NCBI GenBank assembly: GCA_002005505.1
Contig: KV908699.1
Coordinates: forward strand, 33,022-97,021
Source of the DNA: Botryococcus braunii
Lineage: Eukaryota > Chlorophyta > Trebouxiophyceae
DNA length: 64,000 nucleotides
Direction of reading: 5' to 3'
In this document: positions 40,668 to 51,580 of the stretch, piece by piece
Numbering within the stretch: the stretch's first letter is position 1
How the letters are laid out: every line of letters begins with the position of its first letter
Notes under the pieces: model-generated
What the model was told of the DNA's origin: nothing
What the model saw: the letters and a program-made list of their open reading frames with translations, nothing else
Databases searched by the model: none
Program-made: the position numbers and the translations under genes

Positions 40668-41906
40668 ATGTCACCGCCCTCTTCTGGGAAGTTTAAAAAC
40701 CTTTCTTCGGAAGAAAGAGAATTTTTGGAAGCGTTGGAAAGCTCAGGGGAGCTGGTAGAGGACTTGATGGAGGGGGCATCTCGCGATCCGTCGCCCGCTC
40801 CGTCCACACCAAAGACAAAGAAGATCAAGTTGACCAATAAAATAAAGGAGCAGTTATTTTTGGAATTTAAGGAAAAGCTTCTTGCCGAAAGGCAAGTTGG
40901 AGGGGATGGGGTGGAGGAGACTCCTCGCCCTAGTGGACAAGTAAGAGCAACTCCTCCTTCTTTGTTTTCGGGAAAGAGGGGATCTTTTTGCTATTTTGCA
41001 AGGAAGTTGGAAGGCTATGCAAAACTAACCAATGTGCCTGCAGGAAAGTGGGTGGCCTTGGGAGTGCAATTGATGGAAGAAAGACCCACAAAAGTTTGGG
41101 ACACACATGTAAGGAAACTAGAAAAGGAAGGGATACATGAGCATACATTGGAATGGAAGGATTTTAAAACTTTTATGGTTAAAAGATATGATTCCACAGA
41201 CACAGTGGCCATTGCCAGGGCAAAATTAGACAAAGTCTTTCAAGGAAATGAGACTGTCGAGAGATATATTGAAAGATTTATGTCTCTCTTAGCAGATGTA
41301 GAGGTTGACTATCAAATAGCCATGCAAGACCAGTTACATCTTTTTACCAAGGGTCTTAATACTCCTCTCAAACTTGCATGCACTGTGAACCCTGCAACAG
41401 GCAGTCCTTTCACTGATCTGGAAGACATTTGCACTTATGTTGTTAAATATGAGGCAAGTCTCAAAAGCACATATGTGGATGCACAGGGACCCAAGAGGAA
41501 GAGGGTCTACACCCAGACACCTCAAGTGGCAGCAGGAGTGGTGGAACAACAGCCCCCTGCACCACCTTCCTTGGGTTTGGTGGGAGCACCCCCTTTTGGG
41601 TCCGGGAGAAAAATTGATTCTAGAACCTCTATTCCAAAGGATAGGGAATGCTATTTTTGTCATAAACTAGGCCACGAGTCATGGCAGTGTGTTGCTAAAA
41701 AGCAATATCTAGCTGCCAAAGCTCAAGCTAGTGGGCACACCCCATCAAATTTTCAGCCTGGATTCTATCCGAGGCAAGGAAACAATCAACCAGTGGCAGC
41801 ACCACTGCAAGGTGTTTCACCTCCCTCACACATTGGGCCTAAGGGATTTAACAAGGGAAAACATTGGAAAGGGAAAGGGAAGGGCAAGGGCCCTAAACAA
41901 GATTAG
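40668..41906 (+). CDS. Chromovirus Gag (first copy, intact)
   Basis: 412 residues from ATG to TAG. The middle holds the retrotransposon gag blocks IARAKLDKVF, FMSLLADVEVDYQI and QDQLHLFTKGLNTPLKLA. Near the C-terminus is a CCHC zinc knuckle, CYFCHKLGHESWQC (C-x2-C-x4-H-x4-C), for RNA binding. The tail is lysine- and glycine-rich (KGKGKGKGP). Gag forms the cytoplasmic particle that packages element RNA. Pol starts at an ATG two bases after this stop, in a different frame. Confidence 0.9.
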   Translation: MSPPSSGKFKNLSSEEREFLEALESSGELVEDLMEGASRDPSPAPSTPKTKKIKLTNKIKEQLFLEFKEKLLAERQVGGDGVEETPRPSGQVRATPPSLFSGKRGSFCYFARKLEGYAKLTNVPAGKWVALGVQLMEERPTKVWDTHVRKLEKEGIHEHTLEWKDFKTFMVKRYDSTDTVAIARAKLDKVFQGNETVERYIERFMSLLADVEVDYQIAMQDQLHLFTKGLNTPLKLACTVNPATGSPFTDLEDICTYVVKYEASLKSTYVDAQGPKRKRVYTQTPQVAAGVVEQQPPAPPSLGLVGAPPFGSGRKIDSRTSIPKDRECYFCHKLGHESWQCVAKKQYLAAKAQASGHTPSNFQPGFYPRQGNNQPVAAPLQGVSPPSHIGPKGFNKGKHWKGKGKGKGPKQD

Positions 41907-41908
41907 TC

Positions 41909-44900
41909 ATGAATGAAATTTGTTTTTCATATTTAACTTTTCTTGTTCAGAAGTCCTTGGGAAGTTGGAATACACCTCTGATTGTTCCTGGCAAACACAA
42001 AGCTGAGACTTGTATTGAATCTTTTCTTGCTGAACGAAAAGAAAACTCACAAGTCAGTGCATGCTTTGTGATAGGCCAGAAGGTGTGGAAAAGTAGGAGT
42101 TTCTTTTTGCGGTTACGCTCTCGCGCAAACCTGAAAATTCTTGCTAGGGGCTCAAAAGGGGAATGCTTTTCTTTTCAAGGACAGCAATGTACATTTCCTT
42201 TTTCCTTTGTTTTAGCTTATGCAGCACCCAAAGCATCTTGTCAGTTGGGTTCAACGTCAAGTGCTGCACCTCTTAACCTCACATTTCCTGTCATGGCAAG
42301 GGGACAACAATGTAAAGCTTTAATGGACACCGGGGCCACACACTCTTTTGTCCGGGAAAAAGTTTTGCAAGGTTTGAGGTATAACAAGAGGACTTCACCC
42401 GTCACACTTGCTGATGGGACAGTAACACACACAAATGGGAAAGTGGATTTGAGTGTCCGGTTTGCTCCATCTATCATTACGAGACACTCCTTTCTTGTGT
42501 GTGACTCAATAATGGAAGGAATTGACATAATTTTGGGACAGGATTGGCTAGCACCACGACATGCTAATGTTAATGTGAGAGCTGGCAAGGCTCATATTAG
42601 ACACAATAACAAATGGGTCTTGTTAAACAAACATGGAAAAGGCTTGGGAAAGAAGTTGGGATGGGGAATCAAATTAGGAAACACCAGGAAAGGGAAACGG
42701 GATCATTGGAAAACCTGCTTGTTCAATGTCATGGCCAAGGATGAACATGTTGGTTGGGATGAACAGGAAGAGATGCCACCTTTGGTGGATATGGACGACC
42801 CCTCGACGGAGTCATCCGGGACTTCCTTACACAACTCTGCGCCGGGGGATACCTCGGGCACGGCCCCGGATATGGAGAGTTGCCTAGAAGTGGAGAAGGA
42901 AGTGGAAGAGGAAGAGGAAAGGGAAGAGGAAAAGGAAGAGGAAGAGGGAGAATCCGAGGTCACCACGGGTAAGCCTTCGGACCCTCTAGAGGAAATTTGT
43001 GCTAAAAAGCCTGAGCGGCTAGCACACTTGCTCCGGGAGTACAAGGACATTTTTCCAAATGGGCTACCAGGACTACCCCACACCGACAAGTCTATCACAC
43101 TATTAATGTGCAGGAAGGAATAACTCCTCCAAACCGTCCTGCTTACCGCTTGTCCGTGGAAGAAACTGAGGAATGTGAGCGAACTGTGGATGAACTACTT
43201 TCTAAGGGACACATACGCCCCTCATGTTCACCATATGCTTCACCGGTCTTGTTTGTGAGGAAGAAGGAGGGCACATACCGAATGGTTATAGACTACAGGG
43301 CATTAAATAAAATCACCATTCATGATAGGTACCTCTCCCTCGCATAGACGACTTGCTTGATAAACTTAAAGGTGCTAAGATTTTCTCAAGTCTGGACCTC
43401 CTCAGTGGTTATCATCAAGTAAGGCTAAAGGAGGAAGACATTCCTAAAACAGCGTTTCGTACACCCTTTGGGCTGTATGAGTTCTTAGTGCTTCCTTTTG
43501 GACTCACCAACGCCCCCGCTACCTTTCAACGCCTAATGAATGAAATCTTTCATGATTTCATAAGGGAAGGGTTTGTGGTAGTGTACCTTGACGATGTTCT
43601 AATTTTCAGTCGGGATGAAGAGGAGCATTATGCTCATCTTCGGAAGGTGTTCCAACGCCTTCGGGAAAAGGAATTGTTTGCAAAACTTGCCAAATGTGAA
43701 TTCTTATGCTCAGAACTCAAATACCTCGGGCATATCATTGGCAAGGATGGACTGAAAGTGGACCCCCAAAAGGTGGAGGTAGTCAAGGATTGGCCCACAC
43801 CCAAAACGTCACCGACGTGCGTAGATTTTTGGGGCTTGCAAATTATTTTCGAAAATTTATTCAGGGGTTCAGCTCACTTGCTGCACCTTTGACTAAACTG
43901 TCCAGTAGCAAAAGTCTTGGACTTGGGGAAAGGAGCAAGATGAGGCCCTTGCGGCTCTCAAGGATGCATTAATACAGGCACCCATACTATCACTGCCAGA
44001 CCTTCGTAAACCCTTCCAGGTAATTTGTGATGCGAGTGATTTTGGGGTTGGCGCTGTACTATTGCAGGAAGGTCGAGTCATTGCTTATTACAGTAAGAAG
44101 CTCAATAGTGCAGAAAGGAACTATTCTGCAACTGAGAGGGAGTTACTTGCTGTAGTGTATGCCTTGACGGAATGGAGATGTTATGTCCTAGGGAAACAAG
44201 TCACTGTCACCACAGACCATAAGTGTAACACTTTCTTCAGCAACAGGTTGGTTTAAGCCTCGGAGGGCACGGTGGGCTGAGAAGTTGCAGGAGTTCAACA
44301 TTCTTTGGGTTTGGGAGCCTGGAAAGACTAACGTTGCGGATGCGTTGTCCAGGAACCCAGTCCTCCAGGGACAGCTCCAGGGACAACAGCAGCGCAACGT
44401 CTCCACGGAGCCCAACCCCGGGAAGGGGACCAATGCAACCTCGATGGATGGGGACGGGAGGGCCCGCTCGGGCTCCATCACCCTCGGGTCTGACGGGTGT
44501 GACACCTTCTTGGAATTGTTGAAGGGTGCTTACGCACATGATTCGTGGTTGGGAACAAGGGCAAATAGGAGAAAAGTTCACTTTACGGACGGGGTTTGGG
44601 AATTTGGAAGGGAGGGAAGGAAATATGTGCCTGCATTTTATGAAGTCCGGGATAAGGAAGGTCCAGTTGCTAGGAATCTGCGGCAGGACATATTGAAAGC
44701 TTTGCATGAACCTCCTTCTGTTGGTCATCCAGGCTTTGCGAAGATGTATGATCTAGTGAAGCGGGACTGGTGGTGGCCGGGAATGGCGGAGGATGTGCGG
44801 GAGTATGTGAAGTATTGTGATTCATGCCAGCGGGTGAAGGCCTCAAACCAGTTACCCGCAGGACTCTTACACCCTTTACAAATCCCCACAAGGAAATGGC

Positions 44901-45025
44901 AAAGCATCTCAATGGATTTCATCACGGGACTGCCTAAAAGCAAACACGGGCATAACGCAATATGGGTAGTGGTTGACAGGTTGAGCAAATGTGCCCACTT
45001 GCCCTACACTACAATGAGATCTTAA
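41909..45025 (+). pseudogene. Chromovirus Pol, first copy: protease to integrase start, broken by single-base deletions
   Basis: The first frame (41909-43123) is intact through the aspartic protease, with the active site DTGATHSF and the later ILGQDW. Compared with the second copy, single bases are then missing in homopolymers near 43076 (C run), 43331 (C run), 43802 (C run), 43913 (T run), 44228 (T run) and 44256 (C run). This splits reverse transcriptase, RNase H and integrase into short frames. The reverse transcriptase centre YLDDVLIFS is still readable. After about 45000 the sequence degrades sharply up to the N. The likely cause is poor sequence at a contig end, not mutation. Confidence 0.8.
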
Positions 45026-45151
45026 TTGCTTTCTGATGAGGATAAGTATGAAGTATCATCCCTAAAAGCAAATCTCGGTGAATAAATGAAAATTCTATTG
45101 ACGGCAAGCCTCGAACTACGGCATCATCCTCAGTCAGATGGTCAAACGGAA

Positions 45152-45152
45152 N
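45152..45152. other. Single ambiguous base (N) joining the two chromovirus copies
   Basis: The only N in the window. The left side matches integrase sequence at about 48803 of the second copy. The right side matches gag sequence at about 41552 of the first copy. Confidence 0.95.
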
Positions 45153-45506
45153 ACATCCCCCTGCACCACTTCCTTGGTTTGGTGGGAGCACCCCCTTTTG
45201 GGTCCGGGAGAAAAATGATTCTAGAACCTCTATTCCAAAGGATAGGGAATGCTATTTTTGTCATAAACTAGGCCACGAGTCATGGCAGTGTGTTGCTAAA
45301 AAGCAATATCTAGCTGCCAAAGCTCAAGCTAGTGGGCACACCCCATCAAATTTTCAGCCTGGATTCTATCCGAGGCAAGGAAACAATCAACCAGTGGCAG
45401 CACCACTGCAAGGTGTTTCACCTCCCTCACACATTGGGCCTAAGGGATTTAACAAGGGAAAACATTGGAAAGGGAAAGGAAGGGCAAGGGCCCTAAACAA
45501 GATTAG
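45153..45506 (+). pseudogene. Chromovirus Gag C-terminal fragment (second copy)
   Basis: Matches the end of the first gag copy, including the zinc knuckle region, with several single bases missing in homopolymers. It ends at the same TAG context. It has no start and would not make a protein. Confidence 0.8.
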
Positions 45507-45508
45507 TC

Positions 45509-46477
45509 ATGAATGAAATTTGTTTTTCATATTTAACTTTTCTTGTTCAGAAGTCCTTGGGAAGTTGGAATACACCTCTGATTGTTCCTGGCAAACACAA
45601 AGCTGAGACTTGTATTGAATCTTTTCTTGCTGAACGAAAAGAAAATCACAAGTCAGTGCATGCTTTGTGATAGGCCAGAAGGTGTGGAAAAGTAGGAGTT
45701 TCTTTTTGCGGTTACGCTCTCGCGCAAACCTGAAATTCTTGCTAGGGGCTCAAAAGGGGAATGCTTTTCTTTTCAAGGACAGCAATGTACATTTCCTTTT
45801 TCCTTTGTTTTAGCTTATGCAGCACCCAAAGCATCTTGTCAGTTGGGTTCAACGTCAAGTGCTGCACCTCTTAACCTCACATTTCCTGTCATGGCAAGGG
45901 GACAACAATGTAAAGCTTTAATGGACACCGGGGCCAACACTCTTTGTCGGGAAAAAGTTTTGCAGGTTGAGGTATACAAGAGGACTTCACCCGTCACACT
46001 TGCTGATGGACAGTAACACACACAAATGGGAAAGTGGATTTGAGTGTCCGGTTTGCTCCATCTATCATTACGAGACACTCCTTTCTTGTGTGTGACTCAA
46101 TAATGGAAGGAATTGACATAATTTTGGGACAGGATTGGCTAGCACCACGACATGCTAATGTTAATGTGAGAGCTGGCAAGGCTCATATTAGACACAATAA
46201 CAAATGGGTCTTGTTAAACAAACATGGAAAAGGCTTGGGAAAGAAGTTGGGATGGGGAATCAAATTAGGAAACACCAGGAAAGGGAAACGGGATCATTGG
46301 AAAACCTGCTTGTTCAATGTCATGGCCAAGGATGAACATGTTGGTTGGGATGAACAGGAAGAGATGCCACCTTTGGTGGATATGGACGACCCCTCGACGG
46401 AGTCATCCGGGACTTCCTTACACAACTCTGCGCCGGGGGATACCTCGGGCACGGCCCGGATATGGAGAGTTGCCTAG
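45509..46477 (+). pseudogene. Chromovirus Pol N-terminal part with protease (second copy), frameshifted
   Basis: Corresponds to 41909-42886 of the first copy. Single bases are missing at many short runs between 45640 and 46015, including inside the protease active-site region. One C is missing near 46455 (CCCC to CCC), which separates this part from the long frame that follows. Confidence 0.8.
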
Positions 46478-49400
46478 AAGTGGAGAAGGAAGTGGAAGAG
46501 GAAGAGGAAAGGGAAGAGGAAAAGGAAGAGGAAGAGGGAGAATCCGAGGTCACCACGGGTAAGCCTTCGGACCCTCTAGAGGAAATTTGTGCTAAAAAGC
46601 CTGAGCGGCTAGCACACTTGCTCCGGGAGTACAAGGACATTTTTCCAAATGGGCTACCAGGACTACCCCCACACCGACAAGTCTATCACACTATTAATGT
46701 GCAGGAAGGAATAACTCCTCCAAACCGTCCTGCTTACCGCTTGTCCGTGGAAGAAACTGAGGAATGTGAGCGAACTGTGGATGAACTACTTTCTAAGGGA
46801 CACATACGCCCCTCATGTTCACCATATGCTTCACCGGTCTTGTTTGTGAGGAAGAAGGAGGGCACATACCGAATGGTTATAGACTACAGGGCATTAAATA
46901 AAATCACCATTCATGATAGGTACCCTCTCCCTCGCATAGACGACTTGCTTGATAAACTTAAAGGTGCTAAGATTTTCTCAAGTCTGGACCTCCTCAGTGG
47001 TTATCATCAAGTAAGGCTAAAGGAGGAAGACATTCCTAAAACAGCGTTTCGTACACCCTTTGGGCTGTATGAGTTCTTAGTGCTTCCTTTTGGACTCACC
47101 AACGCCCCCGCTACCTTTCAACGCCTAATGAATGAAATCTTTCATGATTTCATAAGGGAAGGGTTTGTGGTAGTGTACCTTGACGATGTTCTAATTTTCA
47201 GTCGGGATGAAGAGGAGCATTATGCTCATCTTCGGAAGGTGTTCCAACGCCTTCGGGAAAAGGAATTGTTTGCAAAACTTGCCAAATGTGAATTCTTATG
47301 CTCAGAACTCAAATACCTCGGGCATATCATTGGCAAGGATGGACTGAAAGTGGACCCCCAAAAGGTGGAGGTAGTCAAGGATTGGCCCACACCCCAAAAC
47401 GTCACCGACGTGCGTAGATTTTTGGGGCTTGCAAATTATTTTCGAAAATTTATTCAGGGGTTCAGCTCACTTGCTGCACCTTTGACTAAACTGTCCAGTA
47501 GCAAAAGTTCTTGGACTTGGGGAAAGGAGCAAGATGAGGCCCTTGCGGCTCTCAAGGATGCATTAATACAGGCACCCATACTATCACTGCCAGACCTTCG
47601 TAAACCCTTCCAGGTAATTTGTGATGCGAGTGATTTTGGGGTTGGCGCTGTACTATTGCAGGAAGGTCGAGTCATTGCTTATTACAGTAAGAAGCTCAAT
47701 AGTGCAGAAAGGAACTATTCTGCAACTGAGAGGGAGTTACTTGCTGTAGTGTATGCCTTGACGGAATGGAGATGTTATGTCCTAGGGAAACAAGTCACTG
47801 TCACCACAGACCATAAGTGTAACACTTTTCTTCAGCAACAGGTTGGTTTAAGCCCTCGGAGGGCACGGTGGGCTGAGAAGTTGCAGGAGTTCAACATTCT
47901 TTGGGTTTGGGAGCCTGGAAAGACTAACGTTGCGGATGCGTTGTCCAGGAACCCAGTCCTCCAGGGACAGCTCCAGGGACAACAGCAGCGCAACGTCTCC
48001 ACGGAGCCCAACCCCGGGAAGGGGACCAATGCAACCTCGATGGATGGGGACGGGAGGGCCCGCTCGGGCTCCATCACCCTCGGGTCTGACGGGTGTGACA
48101 CCTTCTTGGAATTGTTGAAGGGTGCTTACGCACATGATTCGTGGTTGGGAACAAGGGCAAATAGGAGAAAAGTTCACTTTACGGACGGGGTTTGGGAATT
48201 TGGAAGGGAGGGAAGGAAATATGTGCCTGCATTTTATGAAGTCCGGGATAAGGAAGGTCCAGTTGCTAGGAATCTGCGGCAGGACATATTGAAAGCTTTG
48301 CATGAACCTCCTTCTGTTGGTCATCCAGGCTTTGCGAAGATGTATGATCTAGTGAAGCGGGACTGGTGGTGGCCGGGAATGGCGGAGGATGTGCGGGAGT
48401 ATGTGAAGTATTGTGATTCATGCCAGCGGGTGAAGGCCTCAAACCAGTTACCCGCAGGACTCTTACACCCTTTACAAATCCCCACAAGGAAATGGCAAAG
48501 CATCTCAATGGATTTCATCACGGGACTGCCTAAAAGCAAACACGGGCATAACGCAATATGGGTAGTGGTTGACAGGTTGAGCAAATGTGCCCACTTTGCC
48601 CCTACCACTACCAATGCAGATGCTTATGAAGTTGCTGTTCTGATGAGGGATAAAGTATGGAAGTATCACGGTTTCCCTGAAGAAATTGTTTCGGACCGAG
48701 ATCCTCGGTTTGTGAATAATTTCATGAACACACTTCTAAGTCTGACGGGGTGCAAGCCGGCTCGAACTACGGCATATCATCCTCAGTCAGATGGTCAAAC
48801 GGAACGGGTGAATAGGATCTTGGAAGATTTTCTGAAACACTATGTCAAGGATAACCCAAAGGAGTGGGAGGATTACCTTTCAGTGGCGGAATTTGCCTAC
48901 AACAACTCTTGGCAAACTTCCCTAAACTCCACACCCTTCAGGTTAACATATGGGCAAGATCCAAATATACCGTTTGCGGTGGGACACATGGAGGGCACTA
49001 AGGTGGATAGGGCTGATCTCTTCATGAGAAAAATGCAAGACAAAATCACCCTTGCAAGGAAGTGTTTGCGTGCAGCTCAAGACCGTCAGACGGCCTATGC
49101 CAACCGGCATAGGAGGGAGGCCATCTACCAGGAAGGGGACTATGTCCTCCTTTCAACCCGTGCGGCCCCCACGCTAACTTCAAACAGATTCAGCAAGCTG
49201 CAGCCCAGGCACGTGGGACCCTTCAGGGTCATGGCGGTCACGCCCGACAACGTTAACTTCGTCACACTGGATCTTCCGGACCGGCTGGACATCCACCCCC
49301 GCATAAATGTCTGCTATTTGAAGCCATACTGGACACGTGAGGAGGCGCAGTCGCGTGGATACTGCCCCCCAAAAGTCATCACCAAAGCGGATGGCACCAC

Positions 49401-49659
49401 TCACCTGGAGTGGGTAGTGGATGCACTAGTCGATCACCGGCTGTTGCACGACAAGGATGGGTTCTCCTACCATTTTGAGGATGGCACACCCTTTCTCGAG
49501 TACCTTGTAAAGTGGGCAGGCCATGGGGCCACAGAGGACTCATGGGAATCTCAGGAGGCATTCGAGACCCATCCCGGGCTGGTTAATACCTATCATAGAC
49601 TCCAGGGGCTCGCCCCGCCCATTTGGGACCAGGTGGCGCTGCGCGACACCTTCCCTTGA
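46462..49659 (+). CDS. Chromovirus Pol: reverse transcriptase, RNase H, integrase and chromodomain (second copy)
   Basis: An open frame of 1,065 residues lacking the protease. An acidic glutamate-rich stretch opens it. Reverse transcriptase follows, with [34 protein letters not shown] and the catalytic YLDD at residues 239-242. RNase H has VICDASDFGVGAVL and SATERELLAVV. Integrase has a zinc region near residue 614 (H-x-H...CDSCQ) and the triad D684, D745 and E781, giving D-x60-D-x35-E. The C-terminal module FLEYLVKWAGHGATEDSWE near residue 1014 is a chromodomain, which in this family guides integration to marked chromatin. The ATG used here lies within the pol frame, and the true pol start is upstream. 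Confidence 0.92.
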   Translation: MESCLEVEKEVEEEEEREEEKEEEEGESEVTTGKPSDPLEEICAKKPERLAHLLREYKDIFPNGLPGLPPHRQVYHTINVQEGITPPNRPAYRLSVEETEECERTVDELLSKGHIRPSCSPYASPVLFVRKKEGTYRMVIDYRALNKITIHDRYPLPRIDDLLDKLKGAKIFSSLDLLSGYHQVRLKEEDIPKTAFRTPFGLYEFLVLPFGLTNAPATFQRLMNEIFHDFIREGFVVVYLDDVLIFSRDEEEHYAHLRKVFQRLREKELFAKLAKCEFLCSELKYLGHIIGKDGLKVDPQKVEVVKDWPTPQNVTDVRRFLGLANYFRKFIQGFSSLAAPLTKLSSSKSSWTWGKEQDEALAALKDALIQAPILSLPDLRKPFQVICDASDFGVGAVLLQEGRVIAYYSKKLNSAERNYSATERELLAVVYALTEWRCYVLGKQVTVTTDHKCNTFLQQQVGLSPRRARWAEKLQEFNILWVWEPGKTNVADALSRNPVLQGQLQGQQQRNVSTEPNPGKGTNATSMDGDGRARSGSITLGSDGCDTFLELLKGAYAHDSWLGTRANRRKVHFTDGVWEFGREGRKYVPAFYEVRDKEGPVARNLRQDILKALHEPPSVGHPGFAKMYDLVKRDWWWPGMAEDVREYVKYCDSCQRVKASNQLPAGLLHPLQIPTRKWQSISMDFITGLPKSKHGHNAIWVVVDRLSKCAHFAPTTTNADAYEVAVLMRDKVWKYHGFPEEIVSDRDPRFVNNFMNTLLSLTGCKPARTTAYHPQSDGQTERVNRILEDFLKHYVKDNPKEWEDYLSVAEFAYNNSWQTSLNSTPFRLTYGQDPNIPFAVGHMEGTKVDRADLFMRKMQDKITLARKCLRAAQDRQTAYANRHRREAIYQEGDYVLLSTRAAPTLTSNRFSKLQPRHVGPFRVMAVTPDNVNFVTLDLPDRLDIHPRINVCYLKPYWTREEAQSRGYCPPKVITKADGTTHLEWVVDALVDHRLLHDKDGFSYHFEDGTPFLEYLVKWAGHGATEDSWESQEAFETHPGLVNTYHRLQGLAPPIWDQVALRDTFP

Positions 49660-50572
49660 ACGGGCCCCTCCGGACGGTTGTCCCCCTCATTCCACTTGTG
49701 GAGTTCCCACCTGGTGTCTGGGAATACATGGGACGGGACCTATGGTAGGGACTGTATATCTTGTGTACTTTGGGACAAGGGACGGGGTAGGTTGCCTACC
49801 TCGGTATGTGTGGCATGAGGCCTCATACCGCTTCGATGCATTGAACTCGGGGTTCTGCATTCAGGGATGGGAATTGAAGTACACATGGCGCGCAACCGCA
49901 GTCTGCTTAACTAGCACTTGGGACGTGGGCTTGAAGTACAGAAGTGACTTGGAACCCTTGGCTATGGGCTACTTGGAACCCTTGGATATGGACTACTCGG
50001 CATCTTGGGATGGATTTCTTTCTATGTACTATATGTGTACCTTATGTGTACAGTATGTGTACAGTATGGACAATGTATCATAAAGAAACTGTGTTGTATG
50101 GATAGCCACTTTAGGGAAGCATTGTGGACTGAGCTACACCTGTGTCATATTTATCTTGTTCGGATTGTTTATCGGTTGTGTCACAAGCATTGTATTGCTT
50201 TAATAAATAATAAATATGGATGTGTCAATAAAGGCGGACTTGGATAGTTCGAAAGGAATAAGGCGAACGTTCGTCGTAGTTCGCCGTAATTTATCGTAAT
50301 TTATCGTAATTTATCGTACCGTGTCGTATCGTACAGTATTGTACTTAGGACTAAAATAAAGCACACCTAATAAATAAATTAAAAAAAAAAATGGACGCTT
50401 TAGTCAATTGCTTGGGATGATAGGGGAATAACTTGGAGGCGGGGACCCTAATGTAACCCATTCGGCAAGGGTCTAACGGCGCTGGTGGATGGGCCGTTCG
50501 GTGACGACCATTCCCTTATAATTGTGGTCTACTGTATGTGTGTATGTGGCTGCATGAGGACATGCAGGAATT
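49660..50572 (+). other. Chromovirus 3' untranslated region
   Basis: No domain was recognised. It contains three copies of GTAATTTATC (about 50287-50320) and an AATAAA-rich run followed by eleven A bases near 50370-50391, well before the 3' LTR. Confidence 0.6.
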
Positions 50573-50582
50573 AAGGGGGGGA
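50573..50582 (+). other. Chromovirus polypurine tract
   Basis: AAGGGGGGGA lies three bases before the 3' LTR, as expected for plus-strand priming. Confidence 0.75.
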
Positions 50583-50585
50583 TGA

Positions 50586-51061
50586 TGTGATGGAATGTAG
50601 GGATTTCCCGGCATTTCTGGACATTTCCCTTACCCCCTAGCCTAGGCGCACATGTGGCGCACATGTCGTACGAGCAACGCGAGTACGCACGTGCCTAGCG
50701 TCTAGCCTTGGCTTCCTAGCCGTCGAATTCCATTGGATAGTTATGGACGTTACTCTCATAGTAGGATTCTAGGATATTTTCTAGATACTATTGTAGAGGT
50801 TTGGTGGACTAGTGCGCTACCATTGGAGGAACGTGAACACACGATCACGAACCACGGGAAGGAACGGATAGAGACGTAAGCCACGGGAAGACACGCACTC
50901 AGGTAATTTGGAAGCTTAGTAGACCACAAGTAGGGAGTGGAAGCTCCGTGAGGTGGGGGTTACTTGTAATTGGAAAGAGCGTCCAACTTGTCGGCCATCC
51001 GGCCTTGTCTCTCTCTCTCTCACAACTTGGAAATTCTCTCTAACTTGTGCATTCTACGACA
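50586..51061 (+). repeat. Chromovirus 3' LTR
   Basis: 476 bp, apparently identical to 40074-40549. It is followed by the target duplication CTGTG. Confidence 0.92.
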
Positions 51062-51066
51062 CTGTG
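51062..51066. other. Target site duplication, right copy (CTGTG)
   Basis: Matches 40069-40073; the 5-bp length is usual for Ty3/gypsy integration. Confidence 0.85.
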
Positions 51067-51434
51067 GCCGAGTTAAGGGTGACTGCACTCTTCAGGTAGG
51101 TGGCCAGCCCCTTCTTGAAGAGGTGGACCTGGTCTTGAGCCGAGATAGTGTACTCCGCCGCAACACCCCCTACCAAAGACATGAATTCCTGCGTGTACTC
51201 CTGAAGGGTACCCGCCATTGACGCAGAATCTAGCTTATGCCGTGCAGTGCGTGCATGATCAGCGGAGTCGTACACCATTGCCATGGTTACCTCAAAATGA
51301 GGCCACAAAATTCGGTCTGCAGGATCCATAGACAATGCAAAAGATAACCATGTTTTGGTCGGCCCGGCACTAAGCCGCTGAACCGCCGTATGGACTTTAT
51401 TTTCCTCCGCGGTTTTGTTGAGCGTGATATACGC
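51062..51434 (-). pseudogene. Gag fragment of the gag-only element, proximal part
   Basis: The minus-strand frame after a TGA (51435-51437) reads through KTWLSFALSMDPADRILWPH, ARHKLDSASMAGTLQEYTQE, FMSLVGGVAAEY, QDQVHLFKKGL and TLNSAT, then is cut by the chromovirus. The chromovirus gag has the same ordered blocks (IARAKLDKVF, FMSLLADVEVDYQI, QDQLHLFTKGL, TVNPATG), so the two gags are homologous. Confidence 0.75.
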
Positions 51435-51564
51435 TCAGCAACGCCAACCCAATGGTGAAAAGTCATCAAAGAAGGCTCAAAAATACGAAGTTTACCCATG
51501 ATTGAAACGGAAAGAGAAAACAAAACGCACAAAGGTCGACTACAATCAGACAATTGGCAACCGA

Positions 51565-51576
51565 TCGCCGATACCA
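51565..51576 (-). other. Primer-binding-site-like sequence of the gag-only element
   Basis: TGGTATCGGCGA on the minus strand, four bases inside the 5' LTR. The same 12 bases occur beside the chromovirus 5' LTR. The complementary tRNA was not identified; TGGTATC recalls the initiator-methionine type. Confidence 0.65.
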
Positions 51577-51580
51577 GTTA

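Larger units (their letters stand above)
40074..51061 (+). mobile_element. Ty3/gypsy chromovirus LTR retrotransposon with an internal 3.6-kb duplication
   Basis: Two 476-bp LTRs (40074-40549 and 50586-51061) that look identical bound the element. They begin TGTGATGG and end ACGACA. A 5-bp target duplication CTGTG lies at 40069-40073 and 51062-51066. A primer-binding-like site and a polypurine tract are in the right places. Gag, protease, reverse transcriptase, RNase H, integrase and a C-terminal chromodomain are all encoded. The internal region holds most of gag-pol twice: 41552-45151 matches 45153-48803, joined at an N at 45152. Without the duplication the element would be about 7.4 kb, a normal chromovirus length. 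Confidence 0.93.
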
